A DNA stretch of 64,000 nt from Teredinibacter turnerae T7901. GTDB lineage: Bacteria > Pseudomonadota > Gammaproteobacteria > Pseudomonadales > Cellvibrionaceae. A program made the translations under genes and the position numbers. Under the pieces are notes generated by a model that ran no database searches, was not told where the DNA came from, and saw only the letters and a program-made list of their open reading frames with translations. Location: assembly GCF_000023025.1 (NCBI RefSeq), contig NC_012997.1, forward strand, positions 232,764 through 296,763, written 5' to 3'. Shown here piece after piece: positions 37,025-45,762 of the stretch. Position 1 is the first letter of the stretch. Each line of letters starts with the position of its first letter.

Positions 37025-37999
37025 ATGGCGCGCAGCGAAATCCCGCAAGGCGCGGTGCAAAGCAAGTCGCGCGTCCGCGATCGCCTGGGAGCCTGGGGTT
37101 CACAGCACAGGGCCTCGTTCGGTGGCAGTCTTTCGCGGCTGCTCAGCACGCCAATCCAAACCTTGATGACCGCCCTGGTGGTAGCCATCGCACTTGCGCT
37201 ACCGGCCACCTTGCTGGTCGCGCTCGGCAATATTCAGCAGCTCGGGGACAGTTGGGACGCGTCGCCCAAAATTTCGGTGTATATAAAATTGCGCGCGCGC
37301 GATGCTGCGATTACGCAATTGATAGACAGTCTCGAACAGAGGTCTCAAGTGAGCAGCGTGCGCTACCTGACTCCGGATCAGGTACTCGCCGATTTTCAGC
37401 GTATGTCCGGGTTTGGTGAGGCGTTGGACTCGCTGGACGATAATCCGCTGCCGGCAACCTTAATTGTTTCGCCGACTCAGCAGGGTAGCGCCCCGCAGGC
37501 GCTGGCGGCTCTCGCGGACGAAATTGCACTGTCGCCAATTGTCGACGAGGTCAGCATGGATATGGAATGGGTGCGGCGCTTGCGCGAACTGATGATTCTC
37601 GGTAAAAAAATCGTTGCGGCACTGGCCGGGCTGCTTGGCTTGGGTGTGCTCCTGGCAATCGGCAATACAATTCGGCTGGCGATCGAGAACCGGCGCGAAG
37701 AAATCGTTGTCGCCAAACTGGTTGGAGGCACCAACAGTTTCGTGCGCAGGCCCTTTATATACAGTGGCGGCTGGTACGGCTTTATGGGCGGCATCCTGGC
37801 GTGCATTATCGTTAGTCTGGGGTACTGGGTGCTGGAAGGCACTGTCGCACGGCTCGCCACACTCTACCAAAGTGATTTCGAGCTATCGGGTTTGGGGTTT
37901 GCGGGCAACGTACAACTTTTGTTAACGGGGATTGTGTTAGGCTGGCTGGGTGCCTGGTTGGCAGTGGGGCGCCATTTGGCGACCATTGAACCTAAGTGA
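37025..37999 (+). CDS. ftsX: Cell division protein FtsX
   Basis: FtsX is the permease-like partner of FtsE. The 324-residue protein has a cytoplasmic N-terminus, TM1 near residues 45-65, a periplasmic domain to about 190, then three more transmembrane segments (about 195-220, 248-270, 298-318). The ATG at 37025 follows the ftsE stop by one base. The frame is open upstream inside ftsE to 36980, but an overlapping start is less likely. Confidence 0.95.
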   Translation: MARSEIPQGAVQSKSRVRDRLGAWGSQHRASFGGSLSRLLSTPIQTLMTALVVAIALALPATLLVALGNIQQLGDSWDASPKISVYIKLRARDAAITQLIDSLEQRSQVSSVRYLTPDQVLADFQRMSGFGEALDSLDDNPLPATLIVSPTQQGSAPQALAALADEIALSPIVDEVSMDMEWVRRLRELMILGKKIVAALAGLLGLGVLLAIGNTIRLAIENRREEIVVAKLVGGTNSFVRRPFIYSGGWYGFMGGILACIIVSLGYWVLEGTVARLATLYQSDFELSGLGFAGNVQLLLTGIVLGWLGAWLAVGRHLATIEPK

Positions 38000-38047
38000 C
38001 CCAACAGAGGTCTATAAAGCACATAGAGAGATTTTTTTGGGCGGGCC

Positions 38048-38075
38048 TTGAATTCTTGAAATAAAGCCCTAAGAT
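38048..38075 (+). promoter_or_regulatory. Candidate promoter upstream of rpoH
   Basis: TTGAAT (38048-38053) and TAAGAT (38070-38075) are separated by 16 bases and lie about 90 bases before the rpoH start, in the 167-base ftsX-rpoH gap. rpoH often has its own promoters. This is a pattern match only. Confidence 0.3.
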
Positions 38076-38166
38076 CTCGCAACTGGATTGATTGGTTGGT
38101 GAGCGAGCTGGTGAGGCGGCTGCTACACTGGCTAACACCTAAAGATAGATTCTGGAGGAATGCCGA

Positions 38167-39021
38167 ATGGGCAAGAGTTTGCAGGCTTTAGATGTACTGG
38201 CACCAGGGCAGAACCTGAACGCGTACATGCAGGCCGTGAACAACTTCGCTGTGCTCTCTGCCGAGGAAGAGAAGCAATTGGCGGAAGACCTGTATTATCG
38301 TCAGGATCTCGACGCGGCGCGCCGCCTGGTTATGGCGCACTTGCGCTTCGTCGTGCACATTGCCAAATCTTACGCAGGCTACGGTCTGGCGCAAGGCGAC
38401 CTGATTCAGGAAGGCAATGTCGGCCTGATGAAAGCGGTTAAACGCTTTAACCCCGAGAAAGGTGTGCGTCTGGTGTCCTTTGCTGTGCATTGGATCAAAG
38501 CCGAAATTCACGAATTCATTCTGCGCAACTGGCGCATTGTGAAAGTGGCGACCACCAAGGCTCAGCGCAAACTGTTCTTCAATTTGCGTGGCCAGAAGAA
38601 GCGCCTTGCTTGGCTGACGAATGATGAAGCCAACGCGGTAGCGCAAGACCTGAACGTAGACGTAAAAAACGTTCGCGAGATGGAAAGCCGATTGTCGGCG
38701 TACGATGCAGCCTTTGATGCGGGTGCGGACGACGATGACGAAACCGCATACCAGGCGCCAGCTAACTACCTTGAAGACCGTCGCTACGACCCATCAACCA
38801 TGTTGGAAAATGCCGACTGGACGGAAAACAGCGTAGCGGGTCTGGAGCGCGCCATGGATCAGCTGGACGACCGCAGCCGCGATATTCTCCAGCAGCGTTG
38901 GTTGAGCGACAGCAAGGCCACATTGCACGAGCTGGCCGACAAGTACGGCGTCTCGGCAGAGCGAATTCGTCAGCTTGAGAAAAACGCCATGAAGAAAATG
39001 CGTGTGGCGATGGAAGCTTAG
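38167..39021 (+). CDS. rpoH: Heat-shock sigma factor RpoH (sigma-32)
   Basis: RpoH directs RNA polymerase to heat-shock promoters. The 284-residue protein has region 2 ([29 protein letters not shown]), the diagnostic RpoH box [15 protein letters not shown] near residue 137, and region 4 with the helix-turn-helix [29 protein letters not shown] seven bases before the ATG makes a strong ribosome site. An intrinsic terminator follows. Confidence 0.97.
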   Translation: MGKSLQALDVLAPGQNLNAYMQAVNNFAVLSAEEEKQLAEDLYYRQDLDAARRLVMAHLRFVVHIAKSYAGYGLAQGDLIQEGNVGLMKAVKRFNPEKGVRLVSFAVHWIKAEIHEFILRNWRIVKVATTKAQRKLFFNLRGQKKRLAWLTNDEANAVAQDLNVDVKNVREMESRLSAYDAAFDAGADDDDETAYQAPANYLEDRRYDPSTMLENADWTENSVAGLERAMDQLDDRSRDILQQRWLSDSKATLHELADKYGVSAERIRQLEKNAMKKMRVAMEA

Positions 39022-39047
39022 TTACCGTCAACGCAAGTTGATTCGAG

Positions 39048-39076
39048 AAAGCCGCAGTTATCTGCGGCTTTTTTAT
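39048..39076 (+). terminator. Intrinsic terminator of rpoH
   Basis: GCCGCAG (39051-39057) pairs with CTGCGGC (39062-39068) around a four-base TTAT loop, followed by seven Ts. It lies 30 bases after the rpoH stop. Confidence 0.92.
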
Positions 39077-39091
39077 TTTGTGGAGAAAATT

Positions 39092-39472
39092 ATGTTAGAC
39101 GGCGGGAGAATATTTCTCGCGATCGGTGCCGGGTTTGGTGCGCTTGCGGTTGTACTGGGCGCGTTCGGCGCACATGCGCTCAAGTCGATCTTGGCAGAGC
39201 ACCCGATGAGTATCTGGCAGACTGCGGTGCAATATCAGTTTTATCACGCTTTGGCACTGGTGGCTGTAGGCGTGCTAATCTCTCAGGGCTTTGCCTTGAA
39301 AGTGCTATACGCCAGCGGTTGGTTATTTGCGATTGGTGTTGTGCTTTTTTCTGGTAGCCTTTACGGGCTCGCGCTTGGCGGGCCCAGGTTGCTCGGCCCA
39401 GTTACACCATTGGGTGGTATCGCGTTTATTGCCGCCTGGATCTGTTTACTGTTTGCCGTTGTGAAACCTTAG
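39092..39472 (+). CDS. DUF423 (YgdD-type) small membrane protein
   Basis: A 126-residue, mostly hydrophobic protein with four predicted transmembrane segments. It opens with LAIGAGFGALAVVLGAFGAHALK, the hallmark of DUF423, and continues with WQTAVQYQFYHALALVAVG. The ATG at 39092 is preceded by TGGAG eight bases upstream; a longer frame reaching into rpoH is not credible. Function unknown. It lies between the rpoH terminator and trmB. Confidence 0.92.
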   Translation: MLDGGRIFLAIGAGFGALAVVLGAFGAHALKSILAEHPMSIWQTAVQYQFYHALALVAVGVLISQGFALKVLYASGWLFAIGVVLFSGSLYGLALGGPRLLGPVTPLGGIAFIAAWICLLFAVVKP

Positions 39473-39505
39473 TTGTTAACTCAAGCCTTAAAAAGTCAGT
39501 TGTAA

Positions 39506-40195
39506 ATGAAGCCAGAATTTAAAGAAAAGCCGATTCGCAGTTTTGTTATCCGTGGTGGCCGCATGACGGAGGGTCAGCGGAACGCGTTCGATACCTGGTG
39601 GCCGAAATACGGCCTGAGTATGTTCGATGGACCGCTGGACCCCTTAGCGGTTTTTGGCCGCGTCGCACCATTAGTGGTTGAAGTCGGCTTCGGTATGGGT
39701 GATTCACTGCTCCACATGGCGCTGGCTGAGCCGGAAAAAGACTTTGTCGGCATAGAGGTGCATCCGCCAGGGGTTGGTCGGCTTATCCACCTTGCCGGCA
39801 AAGAAGGCGTAGAGAACCTACGTGTGTATATGGCGGACGCGCAGGATGTTCTGACTGACTGTATTCCCACCGGGGCGGTCGATCGCTTCCAGCTGTATTT
39901 TCCCGATCCATGGCATAAGAAAAAACACCACAAACGACGTATCCTCCAGGCTGCATTTGCCGACAAAGTACACGGACTGCTCAGAACGGGAGGCCATTTT
40001 CATATGGCCACTGATTGGGAAAACTATGCCGACTATATGATGGAGGTGATGTCGCTGCAGCAAGGTTATAGCAATACTGCTGGTGAGTATTGTTTTGCCC
40101 CGAAACCGGACTATCGCCCCAATACAAAATTCGAAGCGCGTGGTGAGCGGCTTGGTCACGGGGTTTGGGATCTGGTTTTTGAAAAGCGCGATTAA
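39506..40195 (+). CDS. trmB: tRNA (guanine46-N7)-methyltransferase TrmB
   Basis: TrmB makes m7G46 in the tRNA variable loop. The 229-residue protein has the N-terminal IRSFVIRGGRMTEGQ, the SAM motif VVEVGFGMGDSLLHMA near residue 57, EVHPPGVGRL, and the catalytic FQLYFPDPWHKKKHHKRRI near 133. Length is normal. Confidence 0.96.
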   Translation: MKPEFKEKPIRSFVIRGGRMTEGQRNAFDTWWPKYGLSMFDGPLDPLAVFGRVAPLVVEVGFGMGDSLLHMALAEPEKDFVGIEVHPPGVGRLIHLAGKEGVENLRVYMADAQDVLTDCIPTGAVDRFQLYFPDPWHKKKHHKRRILQAAFADKVHGLLRTGGHFHMATDWENYADYMMEVMSLQQGYSNTAGEYCFAPKPDYRPNTKFEARGERLGHGVWDLVFEKRD

Positions 40196-40625
40196 CGTAT
40201 TTTTTTATGTAGCACTTCGGCACAGAGTATTTCAGTCGCCGAGTGCGATCTGGCATTTCTGTTGCCAACTCTTGTAAACCCAAGGCTCCCAAAACGCATT
40301 TTATTCGCAGGCGACAGCAGATTCGTTCGAGTCCACATACACATAATAGTAATAAAGTGTGGGTATGTTGCGAGAGTGATTGCGGTAGTGCGCTTAGTGG
40401 CCTATAGCTAACAGTGTTAGGTCCACGAATACGCGTGATTATTTAACTATCGACACTCTCATTATCACTATCTACACTGGTCCCAAAGTTACGTTGTGGT
40501 GTCTTAGCTGCGGCGACCAGATTAGTGTTAACCCGCCCAAGTAATTACAAATTTCCCACTTTCTTCATATAGCTCTCGCACGCCCACGGCTTTAACATAG
40601 CCGCGTAATTCAACACGGAACACTA
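40196..40625. other. 430-base intergenic region without a recognised gene
   Basis: Between trmB and the DUF2390 gene I find no convincing reading frame, tRNA or strong terminator on either strand. The stretch contains many A/T-rich segments. It presumably holds the trmB transcript end and the promoter of the next gene. A small RNA cannot be ruled in or out by eye. Confidence 0.5.
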
Positions 40626-41192
40626 ATGACTGAACCTGCCACTTCTGCAGCATGGCGTACAACCTTATGGGACTACGCGACCAAGGTCTACGCCTACAAG
40701 GAAGTGGAGCGCGCACTGCTTAATCTGCAAGACAACTACTATGCAAACGTCAATATTCTTCTCTGGTTATGCTGGTTGGAGGAGGAGGCTATTGTGTTGG
40801 AACGCAGCCTTCTAGACGATGTGCTGATTACGGTTGATACGGTAAACCAGGCTACGCTGATCAAATTACGTGAGAGCAGACGTTTTATAAAATCGGCGGG
40901 CTCATTTACTGATGTGCAGGTCAAGCTGATCACCAAGCAGTTGCTCAATGCGGAGTTGATGATCGAGAAAATACTAATCCATCGCCTACAAGACATTACG
41001 CGCAAGAATCTTGGCGGCGATGGTGGAGCTGAACCCTTAACGGTAACCTATTATCTCGATTTTCTCGGTATTCCGGATGCCCGAGCCATTGCGCGCTCAG
41101 TGCGCAGTGTGTGCCGAAGCGCTCAAAGTCAGGGTGTGCATTCGCAGATTTATCAGCGTTCGCATCCAGCCCCTCCGAAAACTTCGAACTGA
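40626..41192 (+). CDS. TIGR02444/DUF2390 family protein
   Basis: The 188-residue cytoplasmic protein opens with LWDYATKVYAYKEVERALLNL and NVNILLWLCWLEEE, the pattern of the TIGR02444 (DUF2390) family known mainly from pseudomonads and relatives. The family has no established function; in Pseudomonas it lies near the algP region, consistent with the next genes here. The last 25 residues are basic and probably disordered. A bidirectional terminator follows. Confidence 0.85.
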   Translation: MTEPATSAAWRTTLWDYATKVYAYKEVERALLNLQDNYYANVNILLWLCWLEEEAIVLERSLLDDVLITVDTVNQATLIKLRESRRFIKSAGSFTDVQVKLITKQLLNAELMIEKILIHRLQDITRKNLGGDGGAEPLTVTYYLDFLGIPDARAIARSVRSVCRSAQSQGVHSQIYQRSHPAPPKTSN

Positions 41193-41203
41193 TGCCAAAA
41201 ACT

Positions 41204-41229
41204 AAAAAGCCCGCGATTGCGGGCTTTTT
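41204..41229. terminator. Bidirectional intrinsic terminator
   Basis: AAAAAGCCCGC (41204-41214) and GCGGGCTTTTT (41219-41229) form an 11-pair stem with a GATT loop, giving a T-run on both strands. It serves the DUF2390 gene from the left and the algP-like gene from the right. Confidence 0.95.
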
Positions 41230-41249
41230 AGTGCATGGTGCGAATGGCT

Positions 41250-42290
41250 TTATATATTGTCGCCGAAGAGGCTACCGGTTGGATTCGCTGTGGCGGGCTT
41301 ATCTTCGTCGGTGTCTTTGGTGGGCTCGTCTTCAGTTTTAGCCGCGGCAGGTTCTGGCTCTACTGGTAAGCTCACAGGTGCTGGAACGGGCTCGCTTTTG
41401 GGCGTTTCGGTTGGTGCTTTGTCTGCTGCTGGCGCTGGTGTATCGGCTACGACTTCTGGCGCTTTACTCACTTCCGGTTCGCTGGGAGCTGGCGTTGCAG
41501 TGGATTTTTCCGGCTCCGCCGCTGTTGGTTTGGTTTCAGCCTCCATCTTTGCCGGTGCTTTTTTAGCAGCGGCTTTCTTGGCGGGTGCTTTCTTCGCAGG
41601 TGCTTTTTTAGCTGCAGCCTTCTTGGCAGGGGCTTTCTTCGGTGCGGCGGGTTCAGCGGTGGGTTCAGCGGTGGGTTCAGCTACGGCTTCTGGTGCTTTC
41701 TTCGCTGCGGCTTTCTTTGCTGGAGCTTTTTTCGCTACCGCTTTCTTAGGGGCTGCTTTTTTTGGGGCGGCTTTTTTAGCGGTGGTTTTCTTTGCTGGGG
41801 CCTTTTTGGTTGCGGCTTTTTCTACTGGTGCGGTTTCTGTTTCGGCCTTTTTGGCGGCTGTTTTGCGAGTGGCTTTTTTCTTTGCCGGGGTCTTTTTCGC
41901 TGAGGCCTTCATGACATTTGCTGCAATCTTTGCCAGTACCGCTGCCTGGGTCGCCGCCTGTTTGACAGACGCATACTCAGCTTTCGCAGCAGCAAGGCTC
42001 TGTTGTAGTTCAGCGACTGCGTCTTTCTGTTCGGCAACAGCGGCTTTTGCAGTGGCAATCTTCTTCTCAGTTGCTGCCGTTTTACGTTTCACAGCTGCCG
42101 CAGATTTCGCTTTGGTTTGCAGGCTCGACAGTTTGGTCTTTGCTTTGCTCAGCGCGGCAGTTGCGGACTTAACAGCTTTATCTGCCTGGGCAACATTTTG
42201 CGCGCGGGTTTTGTCCAGTTTATCCGTGAGCGCATCGATCTGTTTTTGCAGGTCGACAACGGAGTCGACAGATTTCTTTTTCGCAGCCAT
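41250..42290 (-). CDS. algP: AlgP-like histone H1-like Lys/Ala/Pro-rich DNA-binding protein
   Basis: The 346-residue protein has an N-terminal coiled-coil region (about residues 1-120, Lys/Ala/Gln-rich). From about 130 to 245 it carries repeated [17 protein letters not shown]-type blocks, then an acidic Pro/Ala/Glu tail ending TGSLFGDNI. This matches AlgP (AlgR3) of Pseudomonas, a histone H1-like regulator linked to alginate genes. The neighbours FKBP isomerase and algQ are the same as in Pseudomonas. The repeat DNA is prone to length change. The name rests on composition and synteny. Confidence 0.82.
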   Translation of the reverse strand: MAAKKKSVDSVVDLQKQIDALTDKLDKTRAQNVAQADKAVKSATAALSKAKTKLSSLQTKAKSAAAVKRKTAATEKKIATAKAAVAEQKDAVAELQQSLAAAKAEYASVKQAATQAAVLAKIAANVMKASAKKTPAKKKATRKTAAKKAETETAPVEKAATKKAPAKKTTAKKAAPKKAAPKKAVAKKAPAKKAAAKKAPEAVAEPTAEPTAEPAAPKKAPAKKAAAKKAPAKKAPAKKAAAKKAPAKMEAETKPTAAEPEKSTATPAPSEPEVSKAPEVVADTPAPAADKAPTETPKSEPVPAPVSLPVEPEPAAAKTEDEPTKDTDEDKPATANPTGSLFGDNI

Positions 42291-42685
42291 GACATAGTAC
42301 CTGAGATTGAAGATTGGAATAATTTGTGAGGCAGAAAAATGATAACGTTGTTTTTTGCAAAATTGTATATATTTTGTTGGTAAATTGGGCTTCTAATCAA
42401 AAAGTTAGGCCGTTTGCAACTGATTGTGCGAGTTTGCACATTGTGAGTGAAATGTCGTTGGGGTAATTTGCGGCTCAAGCTCAATTCAACTGTAACGCAC
42501 CTGACCTAATCTTGCGACCTGTGAGCACGCTCGCTGGTCGGGGTGAAGAGCCTTAGGTATACTGGCCGCGCTCAGTGGATATGAATCCTGCCAGCTTCCC
42601 GCTTGCGTGTAGTAATGTGTGCGGCAGTCAGCCTGACATATCCTAATAATGACAACGACTCGTACCACTTCAACAGGACATCACC
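42291..42685. other. 395-base divergent spacer between algP-like and FKBP genes
   Basis: No gene is visible. The half next to the algP-like gene is A/T-rich and probably contains its promoter. The half next to the isomerase gene contains a good -10-like TATACT near 42558 without a clear -35. Confidence 0.4.
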
Positions 42686-43447
42686 ATGACAAAAACACAA
42701 TTTCTCGCTGTGGCTGCCACAACGTTGATTCTCGCGGGCTGTAAAGAAGCCGCGCAACCAGAGAAAGAAGTTAAAGTTGAGACTCTGCCCGAAAAGGTCA
42801 GTTATCTGCTGGGCTTCAATATGGCCTCCCAGGCAAAACAAAACGACTTCGAAATCAATCCTGATGTGATGGCGCTGGCTATTCAAGAAGTGAATGCCGG
42901 TGGTGAACCACGTTTCAGCGATGAAGAAATGCAGGCAACCATGCGCGCTTTCCAAACTGAGCAGAATGCCAAGCGCCAGGAAAAAGTGAACACGCTCATT
43001 GAAAAGAACTCCGCTGCAGCGACTGCCTTCCTGGAAGAGAACGCCAAGAAAGAAGGTGTTGTGCAAACTGAGTCAGGTCTTCAGTACAAAATTCTCGAAA
43101 AGGGAGACGGCCCGATTCCTACCGCTAAAGATATGGTGCTTGCACACTATCGCGGTACTACCCTGGATGGCAAAGAGTTTGACAGCTCATACAAGCGCGG
43201 CGAACCAGCAACTTTTCCCGTGAGCGGTTTGATTCCTGGGTGGGTTGAAGCGTTGCAGATTATGCCTGTCGGTTCCAAGTGGGAGCTGTATATTCCAGGT
43301 GATCTTGCGTACGGCCCTGGCGGTAAGATGAATCCTGCTACCCGTGAGTACGATATCGAGCCAAATGCTCTGTTGATCTTCGAACTGGAACTGTTAGATA
43401 TCAACCCAGAAGAGAAAGCGGCGGCGGAAGAAAAAGCGGCTGAGTAA
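42686..43447 (+). CDS. FKBP-type peptidyl-prolyl isomerase lipoprotein (FkpA/Mip-like)
   Basis: The 253-residue protein has a lipoprotein signal with lipobox LAGC (Cys19). An N-terminal helical dimerisation domain (about residues 30-130, VSYLLGFNMASQ and the long KRQEKVNTLIEKN helix) leads to a C-terminal FKBP domain (about 140-240). That domain contains VLAHYRGTTLDGKEFDSSY, FPVSGLIPGWVEALQIM and ELYIPGDLAYG. It folds proline-containing proteins in the periplasm or at the outer membrane. It sits between algP and algQ as in Pseudomonas. The C-terminus ends in an Ala/Glu repeat. Confidence 0.95.
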   Translation: MTKTQFLAVAATTLILAGCKEAAQPEKEVKVETLPEKVSYLLGFNMASQAKQNDFEINPDVMALAIQEVNAGGEPRFSDEEMQATMRAFQTEQNAKRQEKVNTLIEKNSAAATAFLEENAKKEGVVQTESGLQYKILEKGDGPIPTAKDMVLAHYRGTTLDGKEFDSSYKRGEPATFPVSGLIPGWVEALQIMPVGSKWELYIPGDLAYGPGGKMNPATREYDIEPNALLIFELELLDINPEEKAAAEEKAAE

Positions 43448-43475
43448 TTTTTTACGTCCGTTTAGCGTCAACGCG

Positions 43476-43501
43476 AAAACCCGGCACATGCCGGGTTTTT
43501 T
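43476..43501 (+). terminator. Intrinsic terminator after the FKBP gene
   Basis: AACCCGGC and GCCGGGTT arms close around an ACAT loop and are followed by six Ts. It begins about 30 bases after the stop codon and probably also limits transcription from the convergent WD40 gene, since an A-run precedes the stem. Confidence 0.93.
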
Positions 43502-43523
43502 ATTGGGCGTGAGACTGTGTTGC

Positions 43524-44549
43524 CTAGGGCGCGGTGGGCGCGCTTGCGAGTGTGTGGATAAAGCCATTCGATGCAATTGCGTGAAAGCGGGCTACTTGGG
43601 CATCGAAACTTACATCTAAAACGGCTGCGCCACCCGGCTTCCAGCGTTTGCGTTTGGGTAATCGCCAGCGCTCAACTTCTACCAGGTTGGGCAGCCGCCA
43701 AAGTTGTACCATTTGATCTGGGCGACCGGTGAGTAGTTTTGTGTTGTCGTCGCTAAATCGCGCTGCCGAAAACATCATACCGCGCTTTAAGTGCTCTGCA
43801 TTCAGCGGCAGTTCGCCGAGCGCTTTGCCGTCCCGGGTCTGCCATATCAGGGCCTTGTCGTATTTACTGACTGACAACGCGAGGTTCCCGTCAGGCGAGA
43901 GCCTGACAAGCTGTACATCGTCATTGTGTTTTATTTTGCGCAATGGTTTTCCGGTTGAGGTGTCCCACAGAGTGGCGGTTGCATCTTCGGAGCCGGTGAT
44001 CGCCATGCGTCCGTTGCGACTGAGATCAACTGAGCGAACGCGATTGTCTGATGGCAGTCGGTACAGTATTCCGCCGCGCTGAATATCAAACAACACCGCG
44101 GTGTGATCACTTAAACCCAGGAGTGCAATATTGCCCATTGGTCCGAGGGCTGCGTCCAGAATTTCGCCGGGTGCCGACCAGTACCGCAGAGCTTCGCCGG
44201 TGCGCGTATTCCACAAGACCAGGGCGCTGGCGTCTGCGGTGAGTGCGTAATCGCTATTGCTGGCGAATGCGGTGTGGATAATTGTGGTGAATTCGTCGCG
44301 GTTGTGGTTCCAGTTGAATTTACGTGCACGGCTGTCCAATTGCCAGAAGCTGCCGCCCTGATAGAGCGAGCCAACAACGGCGCGTGTGCCGGTTGCGTCG
44401 AGTGTGCCCGCATGCAATCCGACAGTCGCAACCTCTAAGGATTCCGATGGCGACTGGGCACCGTTGCAGGCGCATAGCAGGCTGCAAAAAAACAAGAGTG
44501 CCAGAGTACTGGCGCGGTTGGACGTAACGGGAGAAAGCGGGGCAGGCAA
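43524..44549 (-). CDS. WD40-repeat lipoprotein
   Basis: The 341-residue protein has a lipoprotein-type signal (LFFCSLLCAC, lipid-anchored Cys expected near residue 28). A beta-propeller follows with repeats such as VRSVDLSRNGRMAITGSEDATATLWD and VQLVRLSPDGNLALSVSKYDKALIWQ. About six or seven blades fit the length. A cell-envelope scaffold role is likely, partner unknown. It lies between the FKBP gene and algQ on the minus strand; I do not recall it in the Pseudomonas order. Confidence 0.85.
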   Translation of the reverse strand: MPAPLSPVTSNRASTLALLFFCSLLCACNGAQSPSESLEVATVGLHAGTLDATGTRAVVGSLYQGGSFWQLDSRARKFNWNHNRDEFTTIIHTAFASNSDYALTADASALVLWNTRTGEALRYWSAPGEILDAALGPMGNIALLGLSDHTAVLFDIQRGGILYRLPSDNRVRSVDLSRNGRMAITGSEDATATLWDTSTGKPLRKIKHNDDVQLVRLSPDGNLALSVSKYDKALIWQTRDGKALGELPLNAEHLKRGMMFSAARFSDDNTKLLTGRPDQMVQLWRLPNLVEVERWRLPKRKRWKPGGAAVLDVSFDAQVARFHAIASNGFIHTLASAPTAP

Positions 44550-44607
44550 TGTGAGTTCCTTTTATAGGGCACAAGGTTGATTCGTTAACCTTATAAAAGG
44601 ATAGCAC

Positions 44608-44630
44608 GGCGGTATGAGAAGCATACCGCC
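44608..44630 (-). terminator. Hairpin after algQ
   Basis: GGCGGTATG (44608-44616) and CATACCGCC (44622-44630) form a nine-pair stem with a five-base loop, eleven bases past the algQ stop on the minus strand. The downstream tract on that strand is only loosely T-rich (CCTTTTATAAGG), so it may terminate weakly. Confidence 0.65.
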
Positions 44631-44640
44631 AGAGACGAGG

Positions 44641-45123
44641 CTAGGCGACGTGATCTTTGTGTGCGAGGTGCAGCACTTCGATTGCGCGGTCTTCCGCTTC
44701 GAAGCGGCTGGCAAGTGTTTCGCCCAATTGCGACAAATCGCCGGGAAGGCTTTCGAGGTCGTCGATTTCCTGGTATTTGTCGTTGAAGTCGAGAACCGTT
44801 TCTGTGGTGGTATCCACGGATTCAAAGAGCGCCTTGGCTTCCGTCAGAGCGTCTTTGTCGTTGAAGGCGCGGCCTTCCTGTACCAATTGATCATAGACTT
44901 CAAAGTGTCCTGCGGACACGTAATCGACCATAACCTGACATAAGCCGCGCAAGGCCTGGCCGATGTCGTCGCTGCTGTGTTGGTCTACGATCTCGGAGAG
45001 ATTGCAGTAAAGCACAAGGAGTTGTTGACGATTTTTAAGCCATTTGTCGATGATCTCGCTGACACCGCCCCAGCGTTCTTGTGCGGTTTTACAATTTTCC
45101 AGCATGAGTTGCCGTACCTTCAT
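44641..45123 (-). CDS. algQ: AlgQ/Rsd anti-sigma-70 factor
   Basis: Rsd/AlgQ binds the housekeeping sigma factor and shifts polymerase toward alternative sigmas. The ATG at 45123 gives 160 residues, normal for the family, starting MKVRQLMLENCKTAQERWGG; a longer frame to 45180 adds unrelated residues. The core RQQLLVLYCNLSEI and LCQVMVDYVSAGHFEVYDQL is characteristic. It shares a divergent 136-base spacer with the FliL-like gene. Confidence 0.94.
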   Translation of the reverse strand: MKVRQLMLENCKTAQERWGGVSEIIDKWLKNRQQLLVLYCNLSEIVDQHSSDDIGQALRGLCQVMVDYVSAGHFEVYDQLVQEGRAFNDKDALTEAKALFESVDTTTETVLDFNDKYQEIDDLESLPGDLSQLGETLASRFEAEDRAIEVLHLAHKDHVA

Positions 45124-45292
45124 TGTGGATAAAGAATTAAATGCTGAGCTCAAGATAGAGTATCCCTTATTGAAGGGCAAGTCTTGTGCGTGTGCACGGT
45201 TACAGTGCCGAAATAGGCTATGCTTTAATGCACTGTTGTATTACTAAGGTAACAAAAAAATGCCAAGCCGGTTATTCTGAGTTTTTTTCCTT

Positions 45293-45724
45293 TTGAGCAT
45301 ATTTATGCTCCCTTGTCTTAGTTGGGCGCAGGACGACGGAGAAGAGGCCGCTGAGGAGCCTGCCGCCGCTGAGGAAGGTGAAGAAGGAGTGCCATCGAGT
45401 TCAGCGATATATCTGCCAATCAAACCGGCTTTTGTGGTGAATTTTGGCGGTCCCGGCAAGCTTCGCTATATCAAGGCCGAGGTGTCGGTCAGAGTCGATT
45501 CTTCGGACGCTGCTAATTCCGTGCGGCATCATTTGCCTTATATTCGAAATAATTTGGTTATGTTGTTTGCCAGTCAAACGGAAGATACCGTGGATTCACA
45601 AGCCGGCAAAGAAGCGTTGCGGCAGGATGCGTTAGCGGAGGTCAGGAAAATTCTGTTCGAAGAGGATGGTCTGGAAACCGGCGTTGTTGATATATTTTTT
45701 AACACGTTAATCGTGCAGCGGTGA
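45293..45724 (+). CDS. FliL-like secreted protein with a disrupted signal peptide
   Basis: The mature part (acidic linker GEEAAEEPAAAEEGEEG, then YLPIKPAFVVNF and RYIKAEVSVRVDS to FFNTLIVQR) resembles the periplasmic domain of FliL. No other flagellar gene is near, and pseudomonads carry a similar FliL-like gene beside algQ. A TTG at 45293 or ATG at 45305 leaves a stunted signal (LPCLSWAQ). Upstream in the same frame an ATG at 45260 with AAGG about nine bases before it would give MPSRLF, then a TGA at 45278, then VFFLLSIFMLPCLSWAQ. Together these form a textbook signal peptide, so the TGA appears to break the original start region. Confidence 0.7.
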   Translation: MSIFMLPCLSWAQDDGEEAAEEPAAAEEGEEGVPSSSAIYLPIKPAFVVNFGGPGKLRYIKAEVSVRVDSSDAANSVRHHLPYIRNNLVMLFASQTEDTVDSQAGKEALRQDALAEVRKILFEEDGLETGVVDIFFNTLIVQR

Positions 45725-45762
45725 CACTGCGCGAATAACGTTGCAGGCTGGCGGGTGTAGCG

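Noticed and set aside
40290-40345. A tRNA-like TTCGAGTCC segment in the trmB downstream spacer
   Set aside because: No matching acceptor, D or anticodon arms can be folded around it.
41257-42297. A 346-codon open frame on the plus strand, antisense to the algP-like gene
   Set aside because: It is the mirror of a low-complexity Lys/Ala/Pro-rich gene; its Ala/Phe/Gly-rich product comes from the repeat composition and has no ribosome site or family features.
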